Assembly: GCF_008806955.1 (NCBI RefSeq) | Contig: NZ_CP031727.1 | Span: 3,734,001-3,798,000, forward strand | Source: Cellvibrio sp. KY-YJ-3 | Lineage (GTDB): Bacteria; Pseudomonadota; Gammaproteobacteria; Pseudomonadales; Cellvibrionaceae | Length of the DNA stretch: 64,000 nt | Direction of reading: 5' to 3' | Shown: piece after piece, positions 49,730 to 58,378 of the stretch | Layout of the letters: every line of letters begins with the position of its first letter | Position numbering within the stretch: position 1 is the stretch's first letter | Notes under the pieces: generated by a model | The model's database searches: none | What the model was told of the DNA's origin: nothing | What the model saw: the letters and a program-made list of their open reading frames with translations, nothing else | Program-made: the position numbers and the translations under genes

Positions 49730-50395
49730 TTAAAAAGGTGGCGCGACGTCGATGAATACCGGTTCAGTGGTATGCGGATGCAAAAAAGCCAGATCCGTTG
49801 CATGCAATAACAAACGATTGGCGGCGCTCGCCCACTCGCCCCCATAAAACTCACAGCCCAGAATCGGGTGGCCTATGGTCTGCAAATGCAAGCGCAACTG
49901 ATGGGAACGACCGGTGATAGGGTGCAGCAAAACCCTTGTGGTACACGCCTGTTCATCGCGCGCCAACACCTGGTATTCAGTGACCGAGGGCTTACCGGTC
50001 TGCTGACAAATTTTATACTTTGGCCCTGTATCCGCTGCGATGGGCAAATCGATAATACCTTCATCCTGCGCCATCAACCCAGCCACTACAGCGGTGTAGT
50101 GTTTACTGACACTGCGCGCCTGAAACTGTTTACTGATGTTCGACAAGGCCGCCTTATTGAGCGGCACCACCATCACACCCGAGGTATCAAAATCCAGACG
50201 ATGCACAATAGTTGCGCTCGGGTACTCCACTTGCAGGCGACTAATCACAGAATCGCGATTCTGTGGGTGGCGACCCGGTACACTGAGCAGGCGAGTGGGT
50301 TTGTTAATCAGCAGAAAATCCCTATCCACCTGCACTATCTGCAGGTTTTCGGTACAGGCGGGCAGGATAAACAAATCGTCGATAGGCGCAGACAT
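49730..50395 (-). CDS. rluA: RNA pseudouridine synthase RluA
   Basis: A 221-residue RluA-family enzyme; E. coli RluA (219 residues) modifies 23S rRNA U746 and tRNA U32. The ATG at 50395 (MSAPIDDLF) is preferred over 50473 because it matches family length and the extension is not conserved. Key segments: LLINKPTRLLSVPGR, the catalytic Asp in IVHRLDFDTSGVMV, and PITGRSHQLRLHLQTIGHPILG. It lacks an S4 domain, as expected of RluA rather than RluC or RluD. Single gene, divergent from cysI. Confidence 0.9.
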   Translation of the reverse strand: MSAPIDDLFILPACTENLQIVQVDRDFLLINKPTRLLSVPGRHPQNRDSVISRLQVEYPSATIVHRLDFDTSGVMVVPLNKAALSNISKQFQARSVSKHYTAVVAGLMAQDEGIIDLPIAADTGPKYKICQQTGKPSVTEYQVLARDEQACTTRVLLHPITGRSHQLRLHLQTIGHPILGCEFYGGEWASAANRLLLHATDLAFLHPHTTEPVFIDVAPPF

Positions 50396-50599
50396 AGGCG
50401 TAAGATAGAGGCTGTGGGCAAGGGCTGCCATCATAACCAGATGGAACAAGCTTAGCGATAAACAGTCGTTCACTTCCCTGCCCTCGCCTGCTAAGGTGCC
50501 GGCGCTTATTTAGTGCAAAAATTCACCAGAAGGATCTCACACCGAGGTCGCCGAAATGCCGCTTTTCCTGTATCCTGCGCGCCTCTATTTTTCGCCCTA

Positions 50600-50652
50600 A
50601 TGCCATTTTTATGGCCTTTATCCTGATGCCATTTGTGATGGCTTTTATCCTG
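50600..50652. repeat. Tandem repeat with GCCAT/ATGGC dyads upstream of cysI
   Basis: Two imperfect head-to-tail copies (50600-50625 and 50626-50652), each containing the inverted repeat GCCAT-N4/5-ATGGC. They end 19 bp before the cysI start. They may be paired regulator sites or a duplicated leader segment. Confidence 0.6.
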
Positions 50653-50671
50653 GTAATAGGTATCTAGCTAC

Positions 50672-52336
50672 ATGTATATCTACGATGAGTACGACAACAG
50701 CATTCTGCGCCAGCGTATCGCCCAGTTTCGCGACCAGACCGAACGCTTCCTCGCCGGTGACTTGAAACCCGAACAGTTCCTGCCCCTGCGTTTGCAGAAT
50801 GGCCTGTATGTACAGCGCTTGGCGCCCATGCTGCGTATCAACGTGCCCTACGGCATGGTGAACTCCACGCAACTGCGCAAGCTGGCCCATATCGCCCGTC
50901 ATTACGATAAAGGCTACTGCCACGTCAGTACCCGTCAGAATATCCAATACAACTGGCCAGACCTGACCGAAGTGCCGGACATTCTCGCCGAACTGGCTGA
51001 GGTGGGCATGCACGGCACCCAATCCAGTGGTAACTGCATCCGCAATACCACCTCTGACCAGTTCGCCGGTGTTGCCCCCGACGAAATGATTGACCCGCGC
51101 CCCTACTGTGAAATTATTCGCCAGTGGTCCAGCTTCCACCCTGAATTTGCGTTTTTACCGCGCAAATTCAAAATCGCTGTCACCGGTTCAACGCAAGATC
51201 GCGCCGCCGTACAAGTGCACGATATCGGCCTGCAATTGGTGCATAACGCACAAGGCGACGTGGGCTTTAAAGTTTACGTGGGCGGCGGTTTGGGCCGCAC
51301 CCCGGTTATAGGCGTGGCGATTCGCGACTTCCTGCCCGAAGAAGATTTGCTGTCGTACCTGGAAGCTATTTTGCGGGTGTACAACCTTTTTGGTCGTCGC
51401 GACAACAAATACAAAGCGCGGATCAAAATTTTAGTGCGCGCCTTAACCCCTGAAGTCTTTGCCCAAAAAGTGGAAGACGAATGGCAGCATTTGAAAGACG
51501 GATATAACAAGCTGACGCAAGAAGAGATCGCCCGCGCCAAAGGTTTCTTCACCGCTCCGGCTTACGAAACCATTGATAACGCAGCGGCGCAAGCAAAGCT
51601 TGATGCACAAGCTGCCGAGAGCATTGCTTTTGGTAAGTGGTTGCAGCGCAATGTGCGCGAACACAAAATTGCCGGTTACGCCTCAGTGACACTCTCGCTC
51701 AAGCCAACCGGTGTTGCACCAGGCGATATCACCGACAGCCAACTGGAAGTGATTGCCGATCTCGCCGATAAATACAGTTTTGGCGAAGCGCGCACTACGC
51801 ATGAACAAAATATTGTGTTGGCCGATGTGAAAAAAGCCGATCTGTTTGCACTCTGGCAGGAATGTAAAACCGCCGGTTTTGCCACGCCCAACATCGGCAC
51901 CATTACCGACATTATTTGCTGCCCCGGCGGCGACTTCTGTTCACTCGCCAATGCCAAATCCATTCCGATTGCTGAAGCTATCCAGCGTCAGTTTGAAGAC
52001 CTGGATTACGTTTATGATCTGGGTGACATCGACCTGAACATTTCCGGTTGTATGAATGCCTGTGGTCACCACCATGTGGGTCACATTGGTATTCTGGGCG
52101 TGGATAAATCCGGCAAAGAATTTTATCAAGTGCAACTCGGTGGCAGCGCCAGTAACGATGCTTCGCTCGGCGATGTACTTGGCCCCTCTTTCGGCGCCGA
52201 TGACATGCCCGCCGTGATTCAAAAAATCGTCGATGTGTATGTTGCCAATCGCACCGATGAAGAATTGTTTATCGACACCTATCGCCGTATAGGCGCAGCT
52301 CCCTTCAAGGAGAAAGTTTATGCAAAAGCTCATTAA
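50672..52336 (+). CDS. cysI: Sulfite (nitrite/sulfite) reductase hemoprotein
   Basis: A 554-residue siroheme/4Fe-4S reductase that makes sulfide from sulfite in cysteine synthesis; the length matches Pseudomonas-type CysI. It has repeated ferredoxin-like halves (CHVSTRQNIQYNWPD; SFGEARTTHEQNIVLAD) and the cluster/siroheme ligands in CCPGGDFCSLA and NISGCMNACGHHHVGH. The next gene (DUF934) overlaps its 3' end by 17 bp, an arrangement conserved in pseudomonads. Nitrite reductases share this fold, but the DUF934 neighbour favours sulfite. Confidence 0.9.
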   Translation: MYIYDEYDNSILRQRIAQFRDQTERFLAGDLKPEQFLPLRLQNGLYVQRLAPMLRINVPYGMVNSTQLRKLAHIARHYDKGYCHVSTRQNIQYNWPDLTEVPDILAELAEVGMHGTQSSGNCIRNTTSDQFAGVAPDEMIDPRPYCEIIRQWSSFHPEFAFLPRKFKIAVTGSTQDRAAVQVHDIGLQLVHNAQGDVGFKVYVGGGLGRTPVIGVAIRDFLPEEDLLSYLEAILRVYNLFGRRDNKYKARIKILVRALTPEVFAQKVEDEWQHLKDGYNKLTQEEIARAKGFFTAPAYETIDNAAAQAKLDAQAAESIAFGKWLQRNVREHKIAGYASVTLSLKPTGVAPGDITDSQLEVIADLADKYSFGEARTTHEQNIVLADVKKADLFALWQECKTAGFATPNIGTITDIICCPGGDFCSLANAKSIPIAEAIQRQFEDLDYVYDLGDIDLNISGCMNACGHHHVGHIGILGVDKSGKEFYQVQLGGSASNDASLGDVLGPSFGADDMPAVIQKIVDVYVANRTDEELFIDTYRRIGAAPFKEKVYAKAH

Positions 52337-52823
52337 AGACGGCCAGATTGTAGAAAATACCTGGACGCTCATCGCCAAAACTGAAGGTGATGCGGCAGCA
52401 GTGGAAGTCCCTGCCGGTCAGGTAATTATTCCGCTAGCAGTATGGAATGCGCAAAAAGACACATTGCAAAACCGCACTGATATTGGTGTGTGGTTGGACA
52501 GCGATGAAGGTGCAGAACTGATTGGTGCAGACGTCAATCGTTTTGCTGTGATTGGTGTTAACTTCCCGCTGTTTATGGATGGCCGCGCATTTTCTACTGC
52601 GCGTCTGCTGCGCGAGCGCTATGGTTTTACCGGTGAGTTGCGCGCCGTAGGTAACTTTATGCGCGACCAACTCTGCTACTTGCGCCGCTGCGGTGTTAAT
52701 GCGTTTGCGTTTGCCGATGCAGAAGCCAATTTGGAAGAGGCGGTAAAATCCCTCAGCGATTTACAGGAATATTATCAAGCCGCGGTTGATCAACCCCTGC
52801 CGTTATTCCGCCGCCGCGCTTAA
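52320..52823 (+). CDS. DUF934 sulfite-reduction accessory protein
   Basis: A 167-residue DUF934 protein (GVNFPLFMDGRAFSTARLLR, NFMRDQLCYLRRCGVNAF). The family occurs almost only next to cysI in proteobacteria and is thought to help assimilatory sulfate reduction; the biochemical role is not settled. Its start lies inside cysI (17-bp overlap), with GGAGAA upstream, so it is translationally coupled. A bidirectional terminator follows. Confidence 0.9.
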   Translation: MQKLIKDGQIVENTWTLIAKTEGDAAAVEVPAGQVIIPLAVWNAQKDTLQNRTDIGVWLDSDEGAELIGADVNRFAVIGVNFPLFMDGRAFSTARLLRERYGFTGELRAVGNFMRDQLCYLRRCGVNAFAFADAEANLEEAVKSLSDLQEYYQAAVDQPLPLFRRRA

Positions 52824-52837
52824 TAGTTTCAAGCTAA

Positions 52838-52887
52838 CCAATAAAAAAACGCCGCAACGATCCACTCATTGCGGCGTTTTTTATTGG
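52838..52887. terminator. Bidirectional terminator between DUF934 and patatin genes
   Basis: A long inverted repeat (CCAAT, A-run, ACGCCGCAA / TTGCGGCGT, T-run, ATTGG) around an 11-base loop, between convergent genes. Confidence 0.93.
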
Positions 52888-52894
52888 TCAAATT

Positions 52895-54040
52895 TTATAA
52901 TTGCGCTGTCGTAAAAAACCGTAGAATATCCTCCGACTGCAACAAAGTATCTTTACGCCCAAGCTCCATGAGCTCATTAATAAATTCATTAGAAAAAAGC
53001 AGATAACTCGCAGCCGTCGCGCCCCCACCTTTTGCGGTAGAACCTGTCGCACGCATAAAAAAGCGCAAGCTTTTAGGTAGATAACGCACGTTGCGCCCCG
53101 CTATACCATCGATGGGGTAACTGGGTGAGATCACCATATTATTGACGGGTCGCAATTGGATTCCTTGCTGATTACGAACATCCTCGGGAATCAACTTCAA
53201 CAGCTCATTCATGCGTTGCATATGCTCCAAATCCCCCTCGAGGGCATCCACGAATGCACTGTTAAACAAATGACCAACGATCTGCCCCATGGAGGGCGAA
53301 TGACGATGGGGCACGCGACGATTTGCCTTGGCAGCCGTGCGGTTGCCACTCACCCCGATAACAAACAATGACTCTGCACCCAGATGTAACGCCGGACTAA
53401 TCGGTGCCAGCTGGCGCAGAGCGCCATCACCAAAATATTCGCGATTAATTCGCACGGCGGGAAATACCGTTGGAATTGCCGAAGACGCCAACAAGTGTTC
53501 CAAGCGCAGCTCAGTAGCAACGCCACTGCGTCTATGCCGGTTCCAACTTTGCAGGTCGGGATGTCCCTGAAAAAAACTCACCGTATGACCAGAGGTATAC
53601 CCCATGGCCGATACACTCACCGCATGAAGCTTGCCTTTATCAATCGCGTGGCTAATATTTTCAAAATGGATGACTGACCCCAACAAATTCCACAGAGGGG
53701 AATTATCCAATAATGACAGCGGACGACGATGGCCCATACCTTCATTAAACAAAGACAAACCTAATAAACTCAGACCTTTAAAAAGATCCCACCAGCCGTG
53801 CAAATACACCTGACCTATATCCAGGTTTTGCCAGACATAAGCCAAAGCGTTTACCGCTGATTTAAAATTACCCTTATGCGCCGCCAGTGCCAGTGCGTTA
53901 ATTGCTCCGGCAGATGTACCACAAATTATAGGAAAGGGGTTTTCAATATCATCAGGCAGAATTTCAACCAGCGCCTGCAATACACCCACTTGATATGCCG
54001 CGCGAGCGCCACCACCAGAAAGAACCAAAGCTGTTTTCAT
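52895..54040 (-). CDS. Patatin-like phospholipase
   Basis: A 381-residue lipid acyl hydrolase. The oxyanion loop is SGGGARAAYQVGVLQAL at the N-terminus, the nucleophile Ser lies in CGTSAGAINALAL, and the catalytic Asp is in YFGDGALRQLAPISPAL, so the Ser-Asp dyad is intact. There is no signal peptide, which fits a cytoplasmic or membrane-associated enzyme. Similar proteins are annotated as NTE-like phospholipases. The C-terminal third has no recognised motif. Single gene. Confidence 0.9.
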   Translation of the reverse strand: MKTALVLSGGGARAAYQVGVLQALVEILPDDIENPFPIICGTSAGAINALALAAHKGNFKSAVNALAYVWQNLDIGQVYLHGWWDLFKGLSLLGLSLFNEGMGHRRPLSLLDNSPLWNLLGSVIHFENISHAIDKGKLHAVSVSAMGYTSGHTVSFFQGHPDLQSWNRHRRSGVATELRLEHLLASSAIPTVFPAVRINREYFGDGALRQLAPISPALHLGAESLFVIGVSGNRTAAKANRRVPHRHSPSMGQIVGHLFNSAFVDALEGDLEHMQRMNELLKLIPEDVRNQQGIQLRPVNNMVISPSYPIDGIAGRNVRYLPKSLRFFMRATGSTAKGGGATAASYLLFSNEFINELMELGRKDTLLQSEDILRFFTTAQL

Positions 54041-54176
54041 AAATTGTTCTAATGAAGTAATAGTGCTTATAGATGCGAATCACTATTCACAAAGCAACAA
54101 TTAAAATTTAGTTATCGTTTTTAGACTAGCAGCTATTAATAGCAGTGACACGGATTATTGTTTTTAGAATGAATAA

Positions 54177-54198
54177 CAGCATCCGGTAACGGATGCTG
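54177..54198 (-). terminator. Likely terminator after the NfeD gene
   Basis: A perfect nine-base-pair stem (CAGCATCCG / CGGATGCTG) with a four-base loop, 17 bp past the stop. The following minus-strand tail is only moderately T-rich (TTATTCATTCT). Confidence 0.6.
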
Positions 54199-54214
54199 CC
54201 GATAAAAATAAATA

Positions 54215-54682
54215 TTACTCAGCTTGCACTAACAATAGAGAACCGTCGACCGCCAACACCCGTACGTGCATTCCAACCGGCACTGGCTCAACGGCTTCTT
54301 TTAACCGCACTTGCCATTCCGTACCCGAATAACTAACCGCACCTTGATCGCGAGTCACGAGCTGCGTCACGGGTAGAACCCTACCAATCATATCGCTACT
54401 GGTATCTGGCACTACGGCAGCATTTTGAAAACGCTTAAACGGTTTCCACAATATCAGCGCACTTATCGCAGTCAGTAAACCGAGTGACAATATCGCCATT
54501 TCCCAACCATTAATTACGCCAAGGGAAATCATCACACCAGTCAATAGCGACCCCAAGGCGACAAATAATAATGGGCCACTCATGCCCAATACGCCTAACT
54601 CTAATATCAGGCACAGACCGGTAAGCGTGTAAAAAAGATGCGCAGGATTTTGTACAAAATAATCAACGATATTTGTCACCAT
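54215..54682 (-). CDS. NfeD-like membrane protein (YbbJ type)
   Basis: A 155-residue short NfeD protein: four hydrophobic helices (about 14-85) and a C-terminal soluble OB-fold (about 95-153; VTRDQGAVSYSGTEWQVRLKE, VPVGMHVRVLAVDGSLLLV). It lies 9 bp after the SPFH gene. NfeD-SPFH pairs (ybbJ-qmcA in E. coli) form membrane-quality-control assemblies with FtsH in several bacteria. Confidence 0.9.
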   Translation of the reverse strand: MVTNIVDYFVQNPAHLFYTLTGLCLILELGVLGMSGPLLFVALGSLLTGVMISLGVINGWEMAILSLGLLTAISALILWKPFKRFQNAAVVPDTSSDMIGRVLPVTQLVTRDQGAVSYSGTEWQVRLKEAVEPVPVGMHVRVLAVDGSLLLVQAE

Positions 54683-54691
54683 TAATCCCTC

Positions 54692-55681
54692 TTAGGCATT
54701 GCGTGGGTGATGCGACAAATTAATTGCCGATGACACTGCCATAGCCTGCGCTACCGTACTCACAATGTTATCGCTGGTTTTACCATCTGAAAGCACAACT
54801 GTGCCCTCATGAGCGATGGCTTTGTGCGCAGCAATAGCACCTTGTGCCAAGTTCAGTGCGATTGCTTTTTGGCCTTCGTCAGTTGCTGCTGACTTACCGA
54901 TAGTTGTCAGCGCTTCTGCTTCAGCAATCGCCACCAAACGAATAGCTTCAGCCTTACCTGTAGCCTCCAAAATTTGTGCTTCTTTGCTTGCCTCTGCGGC
55001 TAATACTTGCTCTGCCTTGGCTGCTTCCGCATCCAACACACGCGCTTGTTTTTGCCCCTCGGCGGTGGTAATTGCCGCAATTTTTTCACCCTCGGCGGTT
55101 AAAATTGCCGAGCGTTTCTGCCGCTCTGCGGTCATTTGTTTTTCCATGTCTTCTTTAATCGACGGTGGAATAGCAATTTCCAGTAATTCAAAACGCAACA
55201 CAATCAAACCCCAAGGCTGGGTAGCCAGCAACATTGCCTCTTGAATTTTGGCATTGATGGCAGAGCGATTTTGAAAACAATCGTCCAGCTCCATTGAGCC
55301 GATCGCATTACGCATAGAAGTCATGGCCAATTGGGTACAGGCCAGTTTGTAGTCAGTGATATTGTTAGTTGCTGCCGCTGCGTCGATTACTTTAATAAAC
55401 AACACTCCATCAATCATGATCGCAATATTGTCCTTGGTAATTGCTGACTGCTGCGGAATAACCAAGGTCTGCTCTTTCAAATTGCGGTCTGCCTCAACCG
55501 ACTCGACAAAGGGAACAATAAAATTCAAACCGGAACTTAATGTTTTTGTATATTTCCCAAAACGATAAATCACATAACCCCTATTTTGCGGCACAAAATG
55601 AATACCTTTTTTAAGGGTATAAAGCAGTACCAATGCAATCCAAAATGCCGGGCTTGTTACGATTGAAAAAAGCGAATCCAT
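54692..55681 (-). CDS. qmcA: SPFH/band-7 protein (QmcA type)
   Basis: A 329-residue stomatin-like protein with an N-terminal membrane anchor (about 6-22), the SPFH domain (about 25-190; VPQNRGYVIYRFGKYTKTL, MTSMRNAIGSMELDD) and a long Ala/Glu coiled coil (about 175-270) that drives oligomerisation. It pairs with the downstream NfeD gene. In E. coli QmcA (YbbK) is associated with FtsH-HflKC membrane proteolysis. The QmcA assignment is by family and context. Confidence 0.88.
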   Translation of the reverse strand: MDSLFSIVTSPAFWIALVLLYTLKKGIHFVPQNRGYVIYRFGKYTKTLSSGLNFIVPFVESVEADRNLKEQTLVIPQQSAITKDNIAIMIDGVLFIKVIDAAAATNNITDYKLACTQLAMTSMRNAIGSMELDDCFQNRSAINAKIQEAMLLATQPWGLIVLRFELLEIAIPPSIKEDMEKQMTAERQKRSAILTAEGEKIAAITTAEGQKQARVLDAEAAKAEQVLAAEASKEAQILEATGKAEAIRLVAIAEAEALTTIGKSAATDEGQKAIALNLAQGAIAAHKAIAHEGTVVLSDGKTSDNIVSTVAQAMAVSSAINLSHHPRNA

Positions 55682-55737
55682 ATTATTTTCCTATTTGGTT
55701 AAGTTATTCCTGCACAAGTTAACACTCGAGCCTGGTT

Positions 55738-57357
55738 TTATTTTTTAATATCCTGATCACGCAATTCACGACGCAAAATTTTACCCACGTTAGTTTTTGG
55801 CAACTCTTTGCGAAACTCGATTTGATGCGGCACTTTATAAGCAGTGAGTGTTTGCTTGGCAAATTTTCGCAACTCTTCTACGGTCAAATTTTCATTGGCG
55901 CTCACAATAAAGGCCTTAACTATTTCACTTCCCTCGCCATCAGGCACACCCACAACTGCAGCCTCAATAACATCGGGATGACTACTCAGCACATCCTCCA
56001 CTTCGTTAGGGAACACTTTAAAACCACTGACATTAATCATGTCTTTTTTGCGGTCGACAATCTTGATAAAACCATCAGGTTGGATAATGGCAATATCTCC
56101 GGTTTTAAACCAACCCTCATCATCCATTACTTCTGCGGTAGCATCGGGGCGCTGCCAGTAACCTTTCATCACCTGCGGACCGCGTACACAAAGCTCGCCC
56201 GCTTCGCCGCTGGGTAAATTCTTATTGTGTTCATCAATGACTTTGCATTCGGTATCGGGCAAGGGCAAACCTACAGTCCCCATTTGCACATTATCAATGG
56301 GGTTATTGGACACTACCGGCGAAGTTTCGGTTAATCCATAACCTTCACTAATAGGCGCCTTGGTTAATTCCAACCAGTGTTTTGTAGTTTCTGCAGTAAG
56401 CGCCATTCCACCTGAGCAGGTGAGACGCAAATGACTAAAATCCAAATTGCAGAAATCGGGGTTGCGCATTAATGCATTAAACAAGGTGTTTAAACCGACA
56501 AAAAAAGTAAAGGGAACACCCTGTAAGGTTTTAACAAAACCAGGAATATCGCGTGGATTGGGAATTAATAAACTGTGATTACCAAGCGCCACCGCCGAGG
56601 TGCAATGAATGGTAAAAGAGTAAATGTGATAAAGCGGTAGCGGCGCGACATAGAGCTCCTGCGCAGGACGAAACACATCCTTCATGCGCTCATTAAGTTG
56701 CATCATATTGGCAACCAGGTTGCGGTGCGTCAGCATCGCCCCTTTGGCAACACCTGTAGTACCACCGGTGTATTGTAAAACTGCTACATCTTCTGGCACT
56801 TGGGTTACCGGCTGCCAAGGTAGTGATGCCGCAGCCAATGCTTGGTTAAAGCCTATCTGATTTGGAAAAGAAAATGGCGGCACCATTTTTTTGACGTATT
56901 TCACTACTGCGTTAATTAGCGTACGCTTGAAAAACGGATGCAAATCGGCAAGTTCGGTTACTATTACCTGCTCCACGCTCGTTTCTTGAATAATGGAGGC
57001 TGCATTTTTGGCGATATTCGCTAACACCACCAATGCCTTTGCACCGGAATCGTTAAGTTGGTGTTTTATTTCATGAGCCGTGTAAAGCGGGTTGGTATTG
57101 ACTATCACCAACCCTGCGCGCAACGCACCGAATATAACAACGGGATACTGCAGAACATTCGGCAATTGAACCGCAATTCTATCGCCTGGCTTCAGCGATG
57201 TTTTCTGCTGTAAATAAGCTGCAAACTGCCCGGCAAGATGATCGAGTTCCGAATAGGTAAGCGATTGCCCCATACAGCTAAACGCTTTTTTGTCAGCAAA
57301 CTTTTTACAGGAATCCGAGAAAACCTCTGCAAGCGTTCTGTTGTATTGCAACGACAT
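55738..57357 (-). CDS. fadD: Long-chain fatty-acid-CoA ligase (FadD-like)
   Basis: AMP-forming acyl-CoA synthetase of 539 residues from the ATG at 57357, supported by GGAGAA 10 bases upstream; the longer frame to 57387 lacks a ribosome site. Motifs: LQYTGGTTGVAKGAMLTHRN (P-loop), GYGLTETSP, GWFKTGDIA, IVDRKKDMINVSGFKVFPNE, and the C-terminal catalytic Lys in PKTNVGKILRREL. It activates fatty acids for beta-oxidation or phospholipid use at the inner membrane. Chain-length preference is not read from sequence. Confidence 0.92.
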   Translation of the reverse strand: MSLQYNRTLAEVFSDSCKKFADKKAFSCMGQSLTYSELDHLAGQFAAYLQQKTSLKPGDRIAVQLPNVLQYPVVIFGALRAGLVIVNTNPLYTAHEIKHQLNDSGAKALVVLANIAKNAASIIQETSVEQVIVTELADLHPFFKRTLINAVVKYVKKMVPPFSFPNQIGFNQALAAASLPWQPVTQVPEDVAVLQYTGGTTGVAKGAMLTHRNLVANMMQLNERMKDVFRPAQELYVAPLPLYHIYSFTIHCTSAVALGNHSLLIPNPRDIPGFVKTLQGVPFTFFVGLNTLFNALMRNPDFCNLDFSHLRLTCSGGMALTAETTKHWLELTKAPISEGYGLTETSPVVSNNPIDNVQMGTVGLPLPDTECKVIDEHNKNLPSGEAGELCVRGPQVMKGYWQRPDATAEVMDDEGWFKTGDIAIIQPDGFIKIVDRKKDMINVSGFKVFPNEVEDVLSSHPDVIEAAVVGVPDGEGSEIVKAFIVSANENLTVEELRKFAKQTLTAYKVPHQIEFRKELPKTNVGKILRRELRDQDIKK

Positions 57358-57466
57358 CTGACATTCTCCATATTTGTTATTGTGCAAAATTGAAACAGCA
57401 AGAAAACCGGCAAGGTATTCCTGATTAATATCCTGATTGTAGCCAATTACACCACGCTACGCGTTG

Positions 57467-58030
57467 TTAGCGAAGTGCACGGTCGATCAATAATAACAAC
57501 TGAGCAGTAATGGCAGCGGTAAAGCCCCATATCTCATAACCTTGGTAATGATATACAGGCACACGCAAGGTACGGCCATGCCGCACAAAACAGTCCTCAC
57601 GCACCTGCAATCCGGATCTGAAATCCGCAATCGGCACCATAAAAATACCGTCCAATTCATCCGGCGAAGGCTGTAATGGGGTGGCCGCATCAAAATGAGC
57701 AACAAACGGGGTTACTGCAGTACCGGCACGCGTATGCGATTGAGGCAGAGAGCCTAACAACTGAATATGACGAGCAGGTAAACCAATTTCTTCACGAACC
57801 TCCCGCTGGGCGGTAACCAAAAGATTGTCATCGCCCGGCTCCCACATACCACCGGGAAAACAGACCTCACCGGGGTGCTGACGTAAATGTGCAGCACGCT
57901 TGGTAAATAAAATGGAGGGATTGTCGCCGCGGCTAATCAGCACCAGCACCGCTGCTTGAGGCGTATTGACTGGATCCAGAGGAGTATTTGTCAGTTGTTG
58001 CGCAAGCCCGTCAAATAGCCAGGAAGTCAC
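57467..58030 (-). CDS. NUDIX hydrolase, CoA pyrophosphatase-like (NudL)
   Basis: A 187-residue NUDIX enzyme. The NUDIX box is visible as GGMWEPGDDN followed by AQREVREEIGL, preceded by the CoA-type segment LFTKRAAHLRQHPGEVCFPG. Most likely it cleaves CoA or related nucleoside diphosphate derivatives. Its ATG overlaps the stop of the NIF3-like gene by 4 bp, so the two are co-expressed. Confidence 0.88.
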   Translation of the reverse strand: MTSWLFDGLAQQLTNTPLDPVNTPQAAVLVLISRGDNPSILFTKRAAHLRQHPGEVCFPGGMWEPGDDNLLVTAQREVREEIGLPARHIQLLGSLPQSHTRAGTAVTPFVAHFDAATPLQPSPDELDGIFMVPIADFRSGLQVREDCFVRHGRTLRVPVYHYQGYEIWGFTAAITAQLLLLIDRALR

Positions 58031-58350
58031 TGAAAATCCTCGGGGTTAACTAAGAGGGACAGATCAAATGCGGGCTCTTGGTAAGGGTGAGCGGCGCGCA
58101 ACGCTGTAATAGTGGCTTGAATATACTCATCAGCACAAACCATTTCAACACGATATTCCGGCAGGCATTCAAGCTCACCGATTTTACCAATATAGGGTTT
58201 AGCGTCAGCGAGGGGCCGAAACTGGCCTTGCCCCAACACCTGCCAACAACATTGATCATAATTGCCAAGCTTGCCGGCACCCGCGGCAAACACCGCGGTT
58301 TTGACTTGTTCAAGATGAGACACGGGAACAAAGAAGACCAATTTATACAT
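58027..58350 (-). CDS. NIF3-like / YqfO-type small protein
   Basis: A 107-residue protein with the CutA/PII-like fold pattern of the YqfO insert (MYKLVFFVPVSHLEQVKTAVF, GNYDQCCWQ, PYQEPAFDL). It is commonly annotated as NGG1p-interacting factor NIF3-like, although it lacks the full NIF3 metal domain. Possible metal or nucleotide binding is unproven. It lies 28 bp after serA and overlaps the NUDIX gene by 4 bp. Confidence 0.8.
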   Translation of the reverse strand: MYKLVFFVPVSHLEQVKTAVFAAGAGKLGNYDQCCWQVLGQGQFRPLADAKPYIGKIGELECLPEYRVEMVCADEYIQATITALRAAHPYQEPAFDLSLLVNPEDFQ

Positions 58351-58378
58351 CGACTTTGCCCCCAGTAGCTCAGGTTTG

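Noticed and set aside
49868-50455. 195-codon plus-strand ORF opposite rluA
   Set aside because: Antisense to conserved RluA motifs, with no family resemblance.
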